17,554 nucleotides of DNA from Coemansia sp. RSA 1804 (Eukaryota; Kickxellomycota; Kickxellomycetes; Kickxellales; Kickxellaceae): the NCBI GenBank assembly GCA_027578815.1, contig JANBTH010000430.1:1-17554 (forward strand). Direction: 5' to 3'. Each line of letters begins with the position of its first letter. Positions within the stretch are counted from its first letter, which is position 1. The translations under genes were made by a program, and so were the position numbers. The notes under the pieces are model-generated. The model ran no database searches. It was given only the letters and a program-made list of their open reading frames with translations, and had not been told where the DNA came from. Of this stretch, positions 1-8,229 are shown piece by piece.

Positions 1-694
1 TCTATTATTTTTTGCATTTCCGGATGGGACCCACTTTATTTTGACTTCTGATTCGGGCACGTCTTTGGAGGAGCGTGTAAACAGCTCACACGCCCCTTTG
101 TGAGGTGTGAGGTGGGAGGTGTGAGATGTGTGTGGCTGCTTTGGTTGTGTGCTTCTTTTCTGTTCCGGATTCCTCTAGTCAAAAGCCACACTCGCCAACA
201 ATGCAATCCAATGGAATACAGCTCAATACAATCCAATCCAATGGCGGCGGCTTCTTGGTCTTCTTTGTGCAACCAAAAATGATGAAAACTCACTGGACAG
301 CACAATTTTGAAGTAATCGTCTTTCTATTTTTATTTCGTATTCCGCACATGTCCAACCGCCAATGTACCAAAAATGCACAGCGGCCCATGCATCTAGAAA
401 AATATAGCAGTAATATGAAAATAAGCAAATGTCCCGAAACAGGCCTTGTCTCAATGTGCGGAGCCCTAAATCGTTTTCTGAACCGGCCCACATGGCCTTC
501 CCCCCCCCGATCACAGCGCTGAAAGACAAAAACAAAAACAAAAACAGAAAACAAGACAAGCATATCCTCCTCAATCCCGGTCTGCCGTACAGAAGCAAGA
601 AGAAAGGAAATGGTAAAGGAGAAGGCTTTATGCAGGTTTCTTCAGCGCAGTGCGGGGAAAAGGAGCTGCTTGAACTGGCGGACTTGAATCCCGC
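1..694. other. Intergenic spacer downstream of SNW1
   Basis: No convincing gene is seen on either strand. The stretch holds a GTGAGGT-type purine/GT-rich tract near 100-135, a cluster of CAATCC/CCAAT words near 200-245, a short inverted repeat (GCGTGT at 73-78 against ACACGC at 88-93), and an (AAAAAC)n-like run near 525-555. A 175-codon minus frame across 36-563 begins with repetitive Phe/Val codons that come from the AAAAAC run, and it looks like composition rather than a gene. The region should contain the SNW1 3' UTR. Confidence 0.6.
525..555. repeat. Imperfect (AAAAAC)n simple repeat
   Basis: About four imperfect AAAAAC/ACAAAA units are readable directly, lying in the 3' flank of SNW1. 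No function is assigned. Confidence 0.7.
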
Positions 695-1500
695 TCATTT
701 TGCCCGCTTTTTGGTGCTGTCAACAAACTCGCCAATCCCAAACACATCACCCTTTTCAAACTCGACGGGACCACTGCGCTGCTGCTGCTTTTTCTTCTGA
801 TCGCCAGCAAAACTCGAATCCCTGGACCCGCCCAGCGCATTTCCAAACCTATCACTGCCCATGAGACGCTCGATCTCCTGGGCGCTCTCCTCCTCAGCAT
901 TGACGCGGGGCCTGTAGTTCGACGACCTTCCGGCCGTGTTAAACAGCGGCTTATCGTACAGGTTGTAGGCCTCATCGTTCTGCAGCGCCATATTCGAAGC
1001 GCTTGGCTGGTTGAACAGCCGCGAGTCATACATGCCCTCCTTCGGCCCAGTCGGCTTAGCAATGCCCAGCGCAATCTTCTCGGAAATGTCCCGCGTCTCT
1101 GTCTTGCGCAAATATTTGGCCTTTGCGTCGCTCCCCATTCGGCTGAGCCGCAGATCGCGCTCGTGCTGCTTCCGACGCTCGCGCCGCAGCTCGTCTCTTT
1201 CGCGCTCACCTGAATCGGCGTCGCTGGCACCGCTACTCCTTTGACGGGCGGGGCTCGGGCTGCGACTGCGTCCTCCTCTCCTATGTGGTGTGCTAGTCTC
1301 TGTAAAGAAGTCGGCTGCCGTGCGCCGATTCGGATCACGTCGTCTTTGCTGCAACCCTTTCTCGCCGCCACCGCCACCGTCGCTATCCTTACCATTACCA
1401 TTATCATACTCTCCGCCACCACTGCCTCTGCCTCGGACAGAAGCACCGCCAGAAAATGCGTCTGCTGCCGATCCTGACATTGCCGATGTTGCTGTTGCTG

Positions 1501-1533
<33 letters not shown>

Positions 1534-2563
1534 CACGCTCCTCGCGGGCCCGCTGTGCAAGCATGCGCAGACGCTCTTCCTTGGACTCCTTCTCGCGCTG
1601 AGCCAGCGCCTGCTGGATCTTTGCTCTCTCGGATATCTCCATGCGCGCATGCGACTCTGCAGAAATAAGGGCCTCTGACAGTTTGGCAAAGTTGTCATTA
1701 ACAGAGACGGCGTCCTCCATGCCACGCGCATCGGTAGCCAGACGCTTATCGAGCGATACTGTGAATCCGTGGATGTTTTTCCAGTTGGAGACGCAGGGCG
1801 GGACAGACCACTCCTTCTGCTCCTCGGCGGTTACTTTGCGCGGCGGGGAATGCATCACGGGTGCCGGGGGCTCCGCTGGAGCTCGCGCTTTCTTCTGGTG
1901 TCTAACCTTGGACGGCTCCATCGGATCCACCGGCATATCCGTCACCCGGACTATCCGCTGCCGTGCGCCCGAGTTGAATTCGGTGCCCTGCTGGCCAGGC
2001 GTGTACCTGACGTACGTAGGCTCCTTTGACGCTGCGCCCTTGGCGCCCTTGGCCAATGTGCCGTCAATCCGTCCGCCCAGCGTCTTCTCCAGCGCACGCT
2101 TTGTTCTTTCCGCCGTTTCCTTGACCGTTTCGGCGTCCGGGCGTTCCGGAATTGCATCCTCCGTGTCCTCGTCAAAGTCCCTCCGCTGGCGAAGCGGAAC
2201 TATGTCCTTGAACTGTGAATGGACCACCTCGGTGCTCCGCCGCCCGTACTGGGCCAACGCGTCATACGAGACGTTGCCGTCGCCATCCACCTGCTTGGCA
2301 ATGGCATTGCCCTTCTGCGCGGTCTTAAGCCCCATTCCCCGAGGATACTGCAGAATGTGGATCTCGGGGAACGCTCCGCCGTCGCCATAGTCCTGCGCCG
2401 TCTTGGGCGTCCAGCCCTTCCGCTTGCCGTATGGCGGAATGTGAGACGTGGCTGTTCCTACTAGTCTGGTTTCGGTGGGCATGTCGGCGCTCTTGCTCTG
2501 CTGGTACTGCTGGCTAGACACCGAGTGCTTTGGCTCGGGAAGAAACTGCGAAATCGAGGACAT
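695..2563 (-). CDS. SNW1: SNW/SKIP domain spliceosome and transcription cofactor (Prp45/SKIP)
   Basis: Intronless 622-codon frame. It encodes the SNW/SKIP protein, a core component of activated spliceosomes (with Prp19 complex proteins) and in animals and fungi also a transcription coregulator; it acts in the nucleus. Visible hallmarks are IPPYGKRKGW followed by an FPEIH-QYP block at residues 42-74 and the family signature SNWKN at 259-263, embedded in a VTAEEQKEW...PPC block (244-257). A charged helix follows (about 300-343). The C-terminal half has the conserved RDISEKIALG (491-500), YDSRLFNQ (512-519) and a GPVEFEK...FGIGEF tail (598-613). Between them lies a low-complexity insert (about 344-450) with an Ala run, Gly-rich stretches and RS/SP dipeptides (431-440). 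At 622 residues it is longer than yeast Prp45 (about 380) and human SKIP (about 536), largely through that insert. The ATG has A at -3, and a minus-strand TATATAAA lies 34-41 bp upstream. It is divergently paired with KTI12. Confidence 0.96.
1488..1532. repeat. GCT/GTT trinucleotide repeat inside SNW1
   Basis: Plus-strand run of GTT and GCT triplets ending in seven or more uninterrupted GCT units. On the coding (minus) strand it is read as alanine codons within the Ala/Thr-rich insert of SNW1. It is likely length-polymorphic by replication slippage and stays in frame. Confidence 0.9.
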
Positions 2564-2831
2564 TTTTCAGGACAAGGAGCAATAAAACAGCTGATGTTTA
2601 TATAAATTGAAGGGAAGTAAAATAGAAAGTTTAATTTCGTGTCAAGGGATGAAGGAAGAAAAAAAAGGCAATAACGCCCCCAAAAATAATTTGCTTTATC
2701 CTTGCTCGTTTGATCCGCTGGAATCATTATTAACCCCCAACACAAACATCCACATTTTTCTGTTCTTCTTCACTCTGTCCTTCCCCTTGTTAGTTTTTAA
2801 GTGTGTTTTATAGACTGCCCAGCTACTCGAA
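2564..2831. promoter_or_regulatory. Shared divergent promoter of SNW1 and KTI12
   Basis: Only 268 bp separates the two start codons. A minus-strand TATATAAA at 2604-2597 lies 34-41 bp upstream of the SNW1 ATG. A plus-strand TTTATAG at 2807-2813 lies about 19-25 bp upstream of the KTI12 ATG. Both spacings imply very short 5' leaders if these are the functional TATA elements. The middle is A/T-rich with pyrimidine tracts. The TATA assignment is inferred from sequence and spacing only. Confidence 0.5.
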
Positions 2832-3683
2832 ATGCCGCTTGTGATGATGACAGGGCTGCCGTCGAGCGGCAAGACGACTCGGGCGCTCGAGCTCGAGCGA
2901 CTGCTCAATGAGCGACTATCGCAGCCCACAAACCAGCATCGTCGGCTCAGCGTACAGGTAGTCGGCGACAGCACGCTAGGCGTGGGCCACGGGGTGTACG
3001 GCCGGGCTAGTGAGGAGAAGATGGCACGCGGCGCCTTGCTCTCTGCGGTGGAGCGCGCAGTATCGCGGGAAACAATCGTGATCGTGGATGCGCCAAACTA
3101 CATCAAGGGCCTGCGGTACCAGCTGTTCTGCGTGGGGCGGGAGGTGAGCACAACGCAGTGCGTGGTGCATTGCGCGATACCTGTGGCCGAGGCCCGCAGA
3201 ATCAACCAGGCGCGCGGGGCTGAGGGCTACGAGTCGGCGTTGTTTGAGGAACTGGCTATGCGGTACGAGGAACCCAATCCGGCGGCCAAGTGGGATAGTC
3301 CGCTATTCACCGTCATTCAGCACGATCCGAACGACCAGTTTCCCTTTGATGACATCTGGGATGCGCTTGTCGAGAAACGTGCGCCTGCTCCAAACTTCTC
3401 AACAGCAATGAAGCCCGTGACCGAGACGAACTACTTGTTTGAGCTCGACAAGGCAACGCAGGAGATTATTGCTGCCGTGCTGGATGCCCAGAAGAGCGGC
3501 GTACCCATGTACGAGATTGTTGTGCCCGGAACGAGCGAAAAGGTCAGGCTGCCTGGTCGCAGTCTGACATTGTCTGAGCTCCGTCGCCTGCGGATGCAGT
3601 TCACCAAGCTCAACCGCCAGGTACCGCTGAAGATAGACAAGATTCCCGAGCTGTTTGTGAGCTATTTGAATATCAATCTGTAG
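2832..3683 (+). CDS. KTI12: Kti12-type P-loop ATPase, Elongator-associated
   Basis: 283-residue intronless protein. Kti12 proteins bind tRNA and Elongator and are needed for the wobble-uridine modification (mcm5/ncm5) made by Elongator; the family is related to O-phosphoseryl-tRNA kinases. The N-terminus carries a Walker A motif GLPSSGKT (residues 8-15), then a Walker-B-like IVIVD (82-86) followed directly by the family-typical NYIKGLRYQL (89-98). RYEEPNPAAKWDSPLF at 144-159 matches the Kti12-specific block. The C-terminal third (about 197-283) contains the conserved LTLSELRRLR (245-254) and the LFVSYLN ending, so the protein looks full length; size is close to the usual 270-310. The ATG has a purine at -3 and a TATA-like element about 20 bp upstream. 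It is divergent from SNW1, with 335 bp to the next gene. Confidence 0.95.
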   Translation: MPLVMMTGLPSSGKTTRALELERLLNERLSQPTNQHRRLSVQVVGDSTLGVGHGVYGRASEEKMARGALLSAVERAVSRETIVIVDAPNYIKGLRYQLFCVGREVSTTQCVVHCAIPVAEARRINQARGAEGYESALFEELAMRYEEPNPAAKWDSPLFTVIQHDPNDQFPFDDIWDALVEKRAPAPNFSTAMKPVTETNYLFELDKATQEIIAAVLDAQKSGVPMYEIVVPGTSEKVRLPGRSLTLSELRRLRMQFTKLNRQVPLKIDKIPELFVSYLNINL

Positions 3684-4018
3684 GCCACAAATAACGTTTA
3701 CTCTTTTTGACGTGGTTTATTTTTGGCATAATGAGTATGTCTGTTAAGGCATAAAGCCTTGTGAGCGCATTCTTTTTCATATCGGCTACAAGTCGGATAA
3801 AAAGGGCCAATGCACAAGTGTGAAGCAGAAACACTTTGCGCAAATAACGAGAAACATCCCGTTTGCGCTGTGTCTCCTATCCATATAAGCCCAAAGAGAA
3901 GGAGGAGCATCCGCGCTGATAACGACGGGTTGCAAGACTAGGCCAATGCATTTCGCTTTCTGCTCTTGCCAAAAAATAAAATACAATTCTTGTAAAAAAA
4001 AATAAACTCTTCCTAAAA
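3684..4018. other. Spacer between KTI12 and the SKP1 paralog
   Basis: 335 bp without a gene. It holds an A/T-rich 3' flank of KTI12, a TATA-like CATATAAG near 3882-3889 (about 130 bp upstream of the next ATG), and an A-rich leader ending in CCTAAAAATG. No RNA gene is recognised. Confidence 0.6.
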
Positions 4019-4531
4019 ATGCCACAAGACAGACCGCCAGACCGCCAAAACAAGCAGCAGATGATTCGGATAGAGTCGGGCGACGGACGACAGTTTCTGG
4101 TATACACGGCAGCGGCGTTCATGAGCGACCTAGTGAGAAACACAGTCGAGGATGTTGGGATGGTTGACGAGGCGATTGTTCTGCCGAATGTGCGGGGCGA
4201 TGTGCTGGCCAAGGTTGTCGAGTACTGCACGTACCACAAGGACGATGCGCGCATCTTCTCCAGCAGCGTGCCAGACATTGTCCAAGACGACCGGGTGGTC
4301 GATGCCTGGGACAACCGATTCATGGCTGTTGACGACGCCCTGATGCTGGAGATTCTTGTTGCTGCCGACTACATGAGCATAGAGCCGCTGGTTGAGCTTG
4401 GCTGCACCGTGATAGCAAAGATCATCCGGTTCATGGAACCTGAGGATATCCGCCAGCGCTACAGCATTGAGGACGACTTTACTGATGAACAGCGCAGCCA
4501 TATCGAGAGGGAAATGGCGCAGCTGCGCTGA
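4019..4531 (+). CDS. Divergent SKP1-family protein (tandem paralog of SKP1)
   Basis: 170 residues, intronless. SKP1 links F-box proteins to cullin-1 in SCF ubiquitin ligases. The fold is recognisable through EAIVLPNV (51-58), VVEYCTYHKDD (66-76), a WDNRFMAVDDALMLEILVAADYM stretch (97-119, cullin/F-box interface helices), IEPLVELGC (121-129) and IEDDFTDEQR (150-159). Against the canonical SKP1 1.06 kb downstream it has a 14-residue polar N-terminal extension, a different acidic loop (76-92), CTVIAKII (129-136) where SKP1 has CKTVANMI, and a tail ending EREMAQLR in place of KENEWAEDH, so the terminal Trp is absent. The first ATG has A at -3; a downstream Met15 is an alternative start that would match SKP1 more closely. 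No stop or frameshift is present and the whole fold remains, so it looks functional rather than decayed. A narrowed F-box partner range is inferred. Confidence 0.85.
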   Translation: MPQDRPPDRQNKQQMIRIESGDGRQFLVYTAAAFMSDLVRNTVEDVGMVDEAIVLPNVRGDVLAKVVEYCTYHKDDARIFSSSVPDIVQDDRVVDAWDNRFMAVDDALMLEILVAADYMSIEPLVELGCTVIAKIIRFMEPEDIRQRYSIEDDFTDEQRSHIEREMAQLR

Positions 4532-5592
4532 ACTCTCTCTTCTCCAGGCTCAACGACGGCTCTGAGGATTTGCAGCCTTCTGTGCGCAGCACAACAGCCA
4601 GCCTTTTTCTGTTTTCCTCTCTCCCACCATCACAATTCCAACTTTTTCTGACATCTCCCAGCTCCCCCCTCATCTGGACACTTTTTTCCTTTCTTGCGTT
4701 TCCTTACTTTTGATACTATTTTATTTTATTTCTACAAGTGTCCACGCAATTCACCTGCTTTTTTCTTTTCTGTTTCTTGCGCACGGTTGTTAATTGAATA
4801 GCTCTGAGGTATTTATCATCTCTTTCGGCTATATCTGATGTAAATAAGTCAATAAACTGCTTCTTCCCAAATGGCTCTCGCTCTTTCTCCTTCTCTTGCT
4901 GCCATTTCACGAAATTAGGGATAGAAACGTTCTTTCATATATATTTTAAAATATGGTTAGCAGAAGCAGAATCCATACTTGCTGAGCTCTTTGTCTTGTG
5001 ATATCTATAAACACAAAACCATTCTATACAACGACAGAACGCCTCTTTGAGCAAAAGGTGTAAATGTCAGGCTGAAAGTAATAACTCTCTGTACAATGCC
5101 TGCCCCCTTTGGCTTTCTTTTTTTTATCTTTTTTTGCCTTCCTGCTTTGCGTATTGGCATCTCAGACTTTGCATATATTTTTGTACATCCTTCTTATCCG
5201 TTTCCTTTTCCCTCTTTCTTTTGCTGCATTCTTCCACCGTGTTCTAACACGTTTTGAGACTACACAGATTATGTATGTGTAAAGAAGAATCTGATTCTAG
5301 TCGGCTACTTGTTAAATAATAGAAGACCCCTGGTCAATTTTTCTATTTCTCACATCTTGCTGCTCTTTCTCTTGTTTCTTCTATTCCATACTATTTTGAC
5401 TGCCATTTTCTATTGTGTCTCCACCATTGACTATATTGACAGTGCGACAACACCAGGCATTTCGAGTAAAATAATACCACAAAAGTGCCTTGCATCCATT
5501 CCATTCTTGCTTGCCCTAAACTGTGCATCTCTGTAGCATATACACGTATTTAAAAAAAGCAAAAGTAATAAAGTCACCAAACAAACCACAAA
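4532..5592. other. Spacer between the two SKP1-family genes
   Basis: 1,061 bp, pyrimidine- and A/T-rich, with frequent stops in all frames and only short hydrophobic or low-complexity open frames. No third SKP1 copy or remnant, RNA gene or repeat element is seen. The distal end should contain the SKP1 promoter. Confidence 0.6.
5547..5556 (+). promoter_or_regulatory. TATA-like element of SKP1
   Basis: TATTTAAAAA lies 37-46 bp upstream of the SKP1 ATG, a spacing like those seen for SNW1 and KTI12. Assignment rests on motif and position only. Confidence 0.35.
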
Positions 5593-6072
5593 ATGGGTGT
5601 CAAGCTTTGCTCGTCAGACAACAAGGAGTTTGAGGTGGACATGAAGATTGCCACGCAGAGCACACTTATCAGGAACCTGCTGGACGATGTTGGTGAGACA
5701 GACGAGGCCATTCCGCTGCCCAACGTCACCGAGAAGGTGCTGGACAAGATCATTGAGTACTGCACGCACCATATGGATGACCCACCAGCGCTGAATGAGG
5801 AGTACGATGACCTTCCCAAGCGCTCCGACGACATTGAGCCCTGGGATGAGAAGTTCATCGATGTTGACCAGGAGCTGCTGTTTGAGATCCTGCTTGCCTC
5901 CAACTACATGGACATCAAGCCTCTGCTTGACCTGGGCTGCAAGACCGTTGCCAACATGATCAGAAACAAGAGCGCCGAGGAGATCCGCAAGATGTTCAAC
6001 ATTCTTGACGACTTTACCGAGGAGGAGAGAGAGCAGATCAGAAAGGAGAACGAGTGGGCCGAGGACCATTAA
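5593..6072 (+). CDS. SKP1: S-phase kinase-associated protein 1, SCF adaptor
   Basis: 159 residues, intronless, close to the usual SKP1 length. It is the adaptor that holds F-box proteins on Cul1-Rbx1 in SCF ubiquitin ligases (cytosol and nucleus) and also serves in non-SCF complexes. Order of motifs: KLCSSDNKEFEVD (4-16), IPLPNV (40-45), IIEYCTHHMDDPP (53-65), DDIEPWDEKFI (79-89), ILLASNYMDIKPLLDLGCKTVANMI (99-123, the BTB end and F-box-binding helices), AEEIRKMFNILDDFTEEE (128-145) and the KENEWAEDH tail. Compared with some other SKP1 proteins, the acidic loop after IEYCTHH is moderately long. The ATG sits in a strong context (AAAATGG). It follows a divergent paralog on the same strand. Confidence 0.97.
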   Translation: MGVKLCSSDNKEFEVDMKIATQSTLIRNLLDDVGETDEAIPLPNVTEKVLDKIIEYCTHHMDDPPALNEEYDDLPKRSDDIEPWDEKFIDVDQELLFEILLASNYMDIKPLLDLGCKTVANMIRNKSAEEIRKMFNILDDFTEEEREQIRKENEWAEDH

Positions 6073-6505
6073 GCCATTCTTTATCACTGGTCCTTGACAG
6101 TCCAGCCCTGCCCAGTCTATTTTTACATGCTTTTTCTTTGTCTGGCTGGGAGGCGTTTTAGTCTTCTTTATTTTACTATCATTCAATCTAACTCTTTCTA
6201 ACATTGTGTATCAGACATCAACTTTTAACTTCATTTTTATTCAGTACACTGGGCAACAAAGGAAAATGAAAAAGGAGGTCATGCAGATCAAAAGAGAGAA
6301 ATTTTTCTGAATATTCTACCACCATTACTTTTTTATTTTTGGTGTTTTGCCTGCGTCAAAGTTTAGCAAAAATGGAAAACTTTTACTTCCACTAGCTTAT
6401 TCAATTCATTAAACCAATATTATTATTTTTGTGTTGTTATTGTTGTTGTTGTTCGTACCTGCCTTATACTATCGTGCTACAAACAACAGCTCCTAGACTA
6501 ATGCA
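6073..6505. other. Spacer between SKP1 and PGS1
   Basis: 433 bp, A/T-rich, no gene seen. It contains the SKP1 3' flank, a TTG-type trinucleotide run at about 6431-6453 and, next to PGS1, a TATA-like TTATACTA at 6464-6471. Confidence 0.6.
6431..6453. repeat. (TTG)n-type simple repeat upstream of PGS1
   Basis: GTGTTGTTATTGTTGTTGTT is readable directly and lies about 55-75 bp upstream of the PGS1 start. Length variation here could shift promoter spacing, but no effect is shown. Confidence 0.8.
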
Positions 6506-6521
6506 ATGTCACGCTTACTGA
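6501..6521 (+). promoter_or_regulatory. Upstream ORF overlapping the PGS1 start codon
   Basis: An ATG five bases before the PGS1 ATG, in another frame, opens a six-codon ORF (MQCHAY, stop TGA at 6519-6521) that overlaps the main start. Its context is weak (C at -3), whereas the PGS1 ATG has G at -3. If the leader begins near 6490, as the TATA-like element at 6464-6471 would suggest, the upstream ATG may lie too near the cap to be used often. Confidence 0.4.
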
Positions 6522-8125
6522 CAAGGCGCGCGTGTTTTGGACCGCCATTCATAGCAGAGTTCCGAGCTCCAGCTCCGTTGTGCGCGTGTCGGCTGCTTTG
6601 TTATCGCCTTGGAGGACCGGCGTCCTTGAGACTCAAATCGCAACAGGTTCATGGCAGGGCATACTCGGTTGCCTCGCAGAGCCTGGCAGGGCCGGCTGCA
6701 CTTTCAGCACACCAGGTGTTTTCTCCGCTGACAAAGGAACGCCCAGTGTTTCGCATCCAGAACCGCGTGGTCGTGATCCGAGAGCCTGGCGACTTTTACA
6801 GGGAGATCTTGCAGGGCATACAGCGTGCGCGGAAAAGGATTGTTCTGAGCAGCTTGTACATAGGCAGCGAGGAGACCGAGTTGGCTGACCAACTGGCGCG
6901 TGCGCTGGAGAGAAACCCGGACCTCGAGGTGCTTGTTCTATTGGACTGTCTCCGCGGCACACGGATCGATGGGGCTGGCAAAAGCTCAGCATTGCTTCTG
7001 GCGCCGCTGGTGAAGAAGCACGCCAATGTACATGTTGCGCTTTACCACACGCCGGCGCTTAGTGGATTGAACAAGACGGCTTGGCCGCAGAGATACAACG
7101 AGACGTTTGGTCTGCAGCATATCAAGGCATATCTATTTGACGACGATGTGATTATTAGCGGCGCCAACCTCAGCAGAGACTATTTTACCAACAGACAGGA
7201 CCGATACATGCTGTTTAGTGACAGATCGCTGGCTGACTACTTTGCCGGGCTAGTCCAGTCGATTGCTCGGTTTTCGTTCCAGCTGGTTGATAAGAGCGCA
7301 TCAACACACCCGTTGCGCGACGGTGACGCCAGCAGCGATATGGGTCTGCGTCTGCCCAACAACACACCGGATCCGGCGCGCAACCCAGCCGACTTTGTGC
7401 GCGACGCCAATGCCGCAATGGCCCAGTTTCTCCAGAGCGCGCAGGTGCTCCATGCAGTAGATCCGGCCACCCTCACAGAGCACGACACGCTGGTGATTCC
7501 GACCGTGCAGATGCGCCAGCTGGGAATCACCCAGGACGAAGCACATATGACCGAGTTCTTCAGTCTCTCAGACTCGTTTGCCCGGCGCTACGGCTGCCGC
7601 AGCATGATGGCATCTGCATACTTCAACTTCTCACCTATCTACAAGAAACTTGTGCTTGAAAGCTCCAGTCGCTGGGACCTCTTGGTTGCCTCGCCCGAAG
7701 CCAACGGTTTTCACACGGCTGCTGGCGTGTCAAAGTACATCCCTGACATGTACAGCATCATCGAGCACGACTTTATGCGCTATTCGCGGAAACACTACGC
7801 CCGCAACGACATTGCCATCGAGGAGTATGCGCGTCCCGGGTGGACGTACCATGGAAAGGGCGTCTGGTGCTACCTGGATAGAAAGCTTCCGCAGGTGACC
7901 ATGGTCGGGTCTTCCAACTACGGCTACAGATCTATTTACTGCGATCTGGAAGCCCAGATCACGCTGATTCCTGGCAACAAGGACCTGCAAACTGACATCC
8001 ACCAGGAGGTCCTCTACCTCTTGTCGCATTCTAAAATGGTCACAGAGACCGAGCTCAAGAGCCGCATTCGCTCGGCTCCTCTGTGGCTCTATGCGCTAAA
8101 GCCGTTTATCTCGAAAAAGATGTAG
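6506..8125 (+). CDS. PGS1: CDP-diacylglycerol-glycerol-3-phosphate 3-phosphatidyltransferase (PGP synthase)
   Basis: 539 residues, intronless. It makes phosphatidylglycerophosphate from CDP-diacylglycerol and glycerol 3-phosphate, the committed step to phosphatidylglycerol and cardiolipin in mitochondria. It belongs to the eukaryotic Pgs1 branch of the phospholipase D/HKD superfamily. Two HKD half-sites are visible: LQHIKAYLFDDDVIISGANLS (203-223; H205, K207, D212, N221) and YHGKGVWCYLD...GSSNYGYRS (448-476; H449, K451, D458, N471). The block YFTNRQDRY (226-234) after the first site is family-typical. The first 60 residues are rich in Arg, Ala, Leu and Ser with few acidic residues (SRLLTRRACF at 2-11), as expected for a mitochondrial presequence. 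Residues 275-345 form a variable linker between the half-domains. The length fits fungal Pgs1. It converges on OGG1. Confidence 0.95.
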   Translation: MSRLLTRRACFGPPFIAEFRAPAPLCACRLLCYRLGGPASLRLKSQQVHGRAYSVASQSLAGPAALSAHQVFSPLTKERPVFRIQNRVVVIREPGDFYREILQGIQRARKRIVLSSLYIGSEETELADQLARALERNPDLEVLVLLDCLRGTRIDGAGKSSALLLAPLVKKHANVHVALYHTPALSGLNKTAWPQRYNETFGLQHIKAYLFDDDVIISGANLSRDYFTNRQDRYMLFSDRSLADYFAGLVQSIARFSFQLVDKSASTHPLRDGDASSDMGLRLPNNTPDPARNPADFVRDANAAMAQFLQSAQVLHAVDPATLTEHDTLVIPTVQMRQLGITQDEAHMTEFFSLSDSFARRYGCRSMMASAYFNFSPIYKKLVLESSSRWDLLVASPEANGFHTAAGVSKYIPDMYSIIEHDFMRYSRKHYARNDIAIEEYARPGWTYHGKGVWCYLDRKLPQVTMVGSSNYGYRSIYCDLEAQITLIPGNKDLQTDIHQEVLYLLSHSKMVTETELKSRIRSAPLWLYALKPFISKKM

Positions 8126-8229
8126 CTTCTTTGTTACTTTTTCTCTTTCCTTTTTCCTTGCTAACATAGATTTTTTAAACTGGAGTGATATTAGGTCAGG
8201 AAGAAAGAAAGAAAGAAAGAAAGAATACT
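8126..8229. other. Short convergent 3' intergenic region PGS1/OGG1
   Basis: Only 104 bp lies between the two stop codons, T-rich on the PGS1 side. The transcripts very probably overlap at their 3' ends. A tetranucleotide repeat sits against the OGG1 stop. Confidence 0.7.
8201..8225. repeat. (AAGA)6 microsatellite
   Basis: Six perfect AAGA units plus one base, ending five bases before the OGG1 stop codon on the opposite strand. It is in the 3' UTR of OGG1 and of PGS1 if the transcripts overlap. Confidence 0.95.

Noticed and set aside
36..563. 175-codon minus-strand frame starting with a Val/Phe repeat
   Set aside because: The repeat is the translated AAAAAC simple repeat; the remainder is unlike any family and the region looks intergenic.
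628..1731. 367-codon minus-strand frame, Arg/Gln-rich
   Set aside because: It overlaps SNW1 on the same strand in another frame; its Gln run is the GCT repeat read out of frame. SNW1 homology settles the frame.
1641..2390. 249-codon plus-strand frame
   Set aside because: It is the antisense of the conserved N-terminal half of SNW1 and has no recognisable domain.
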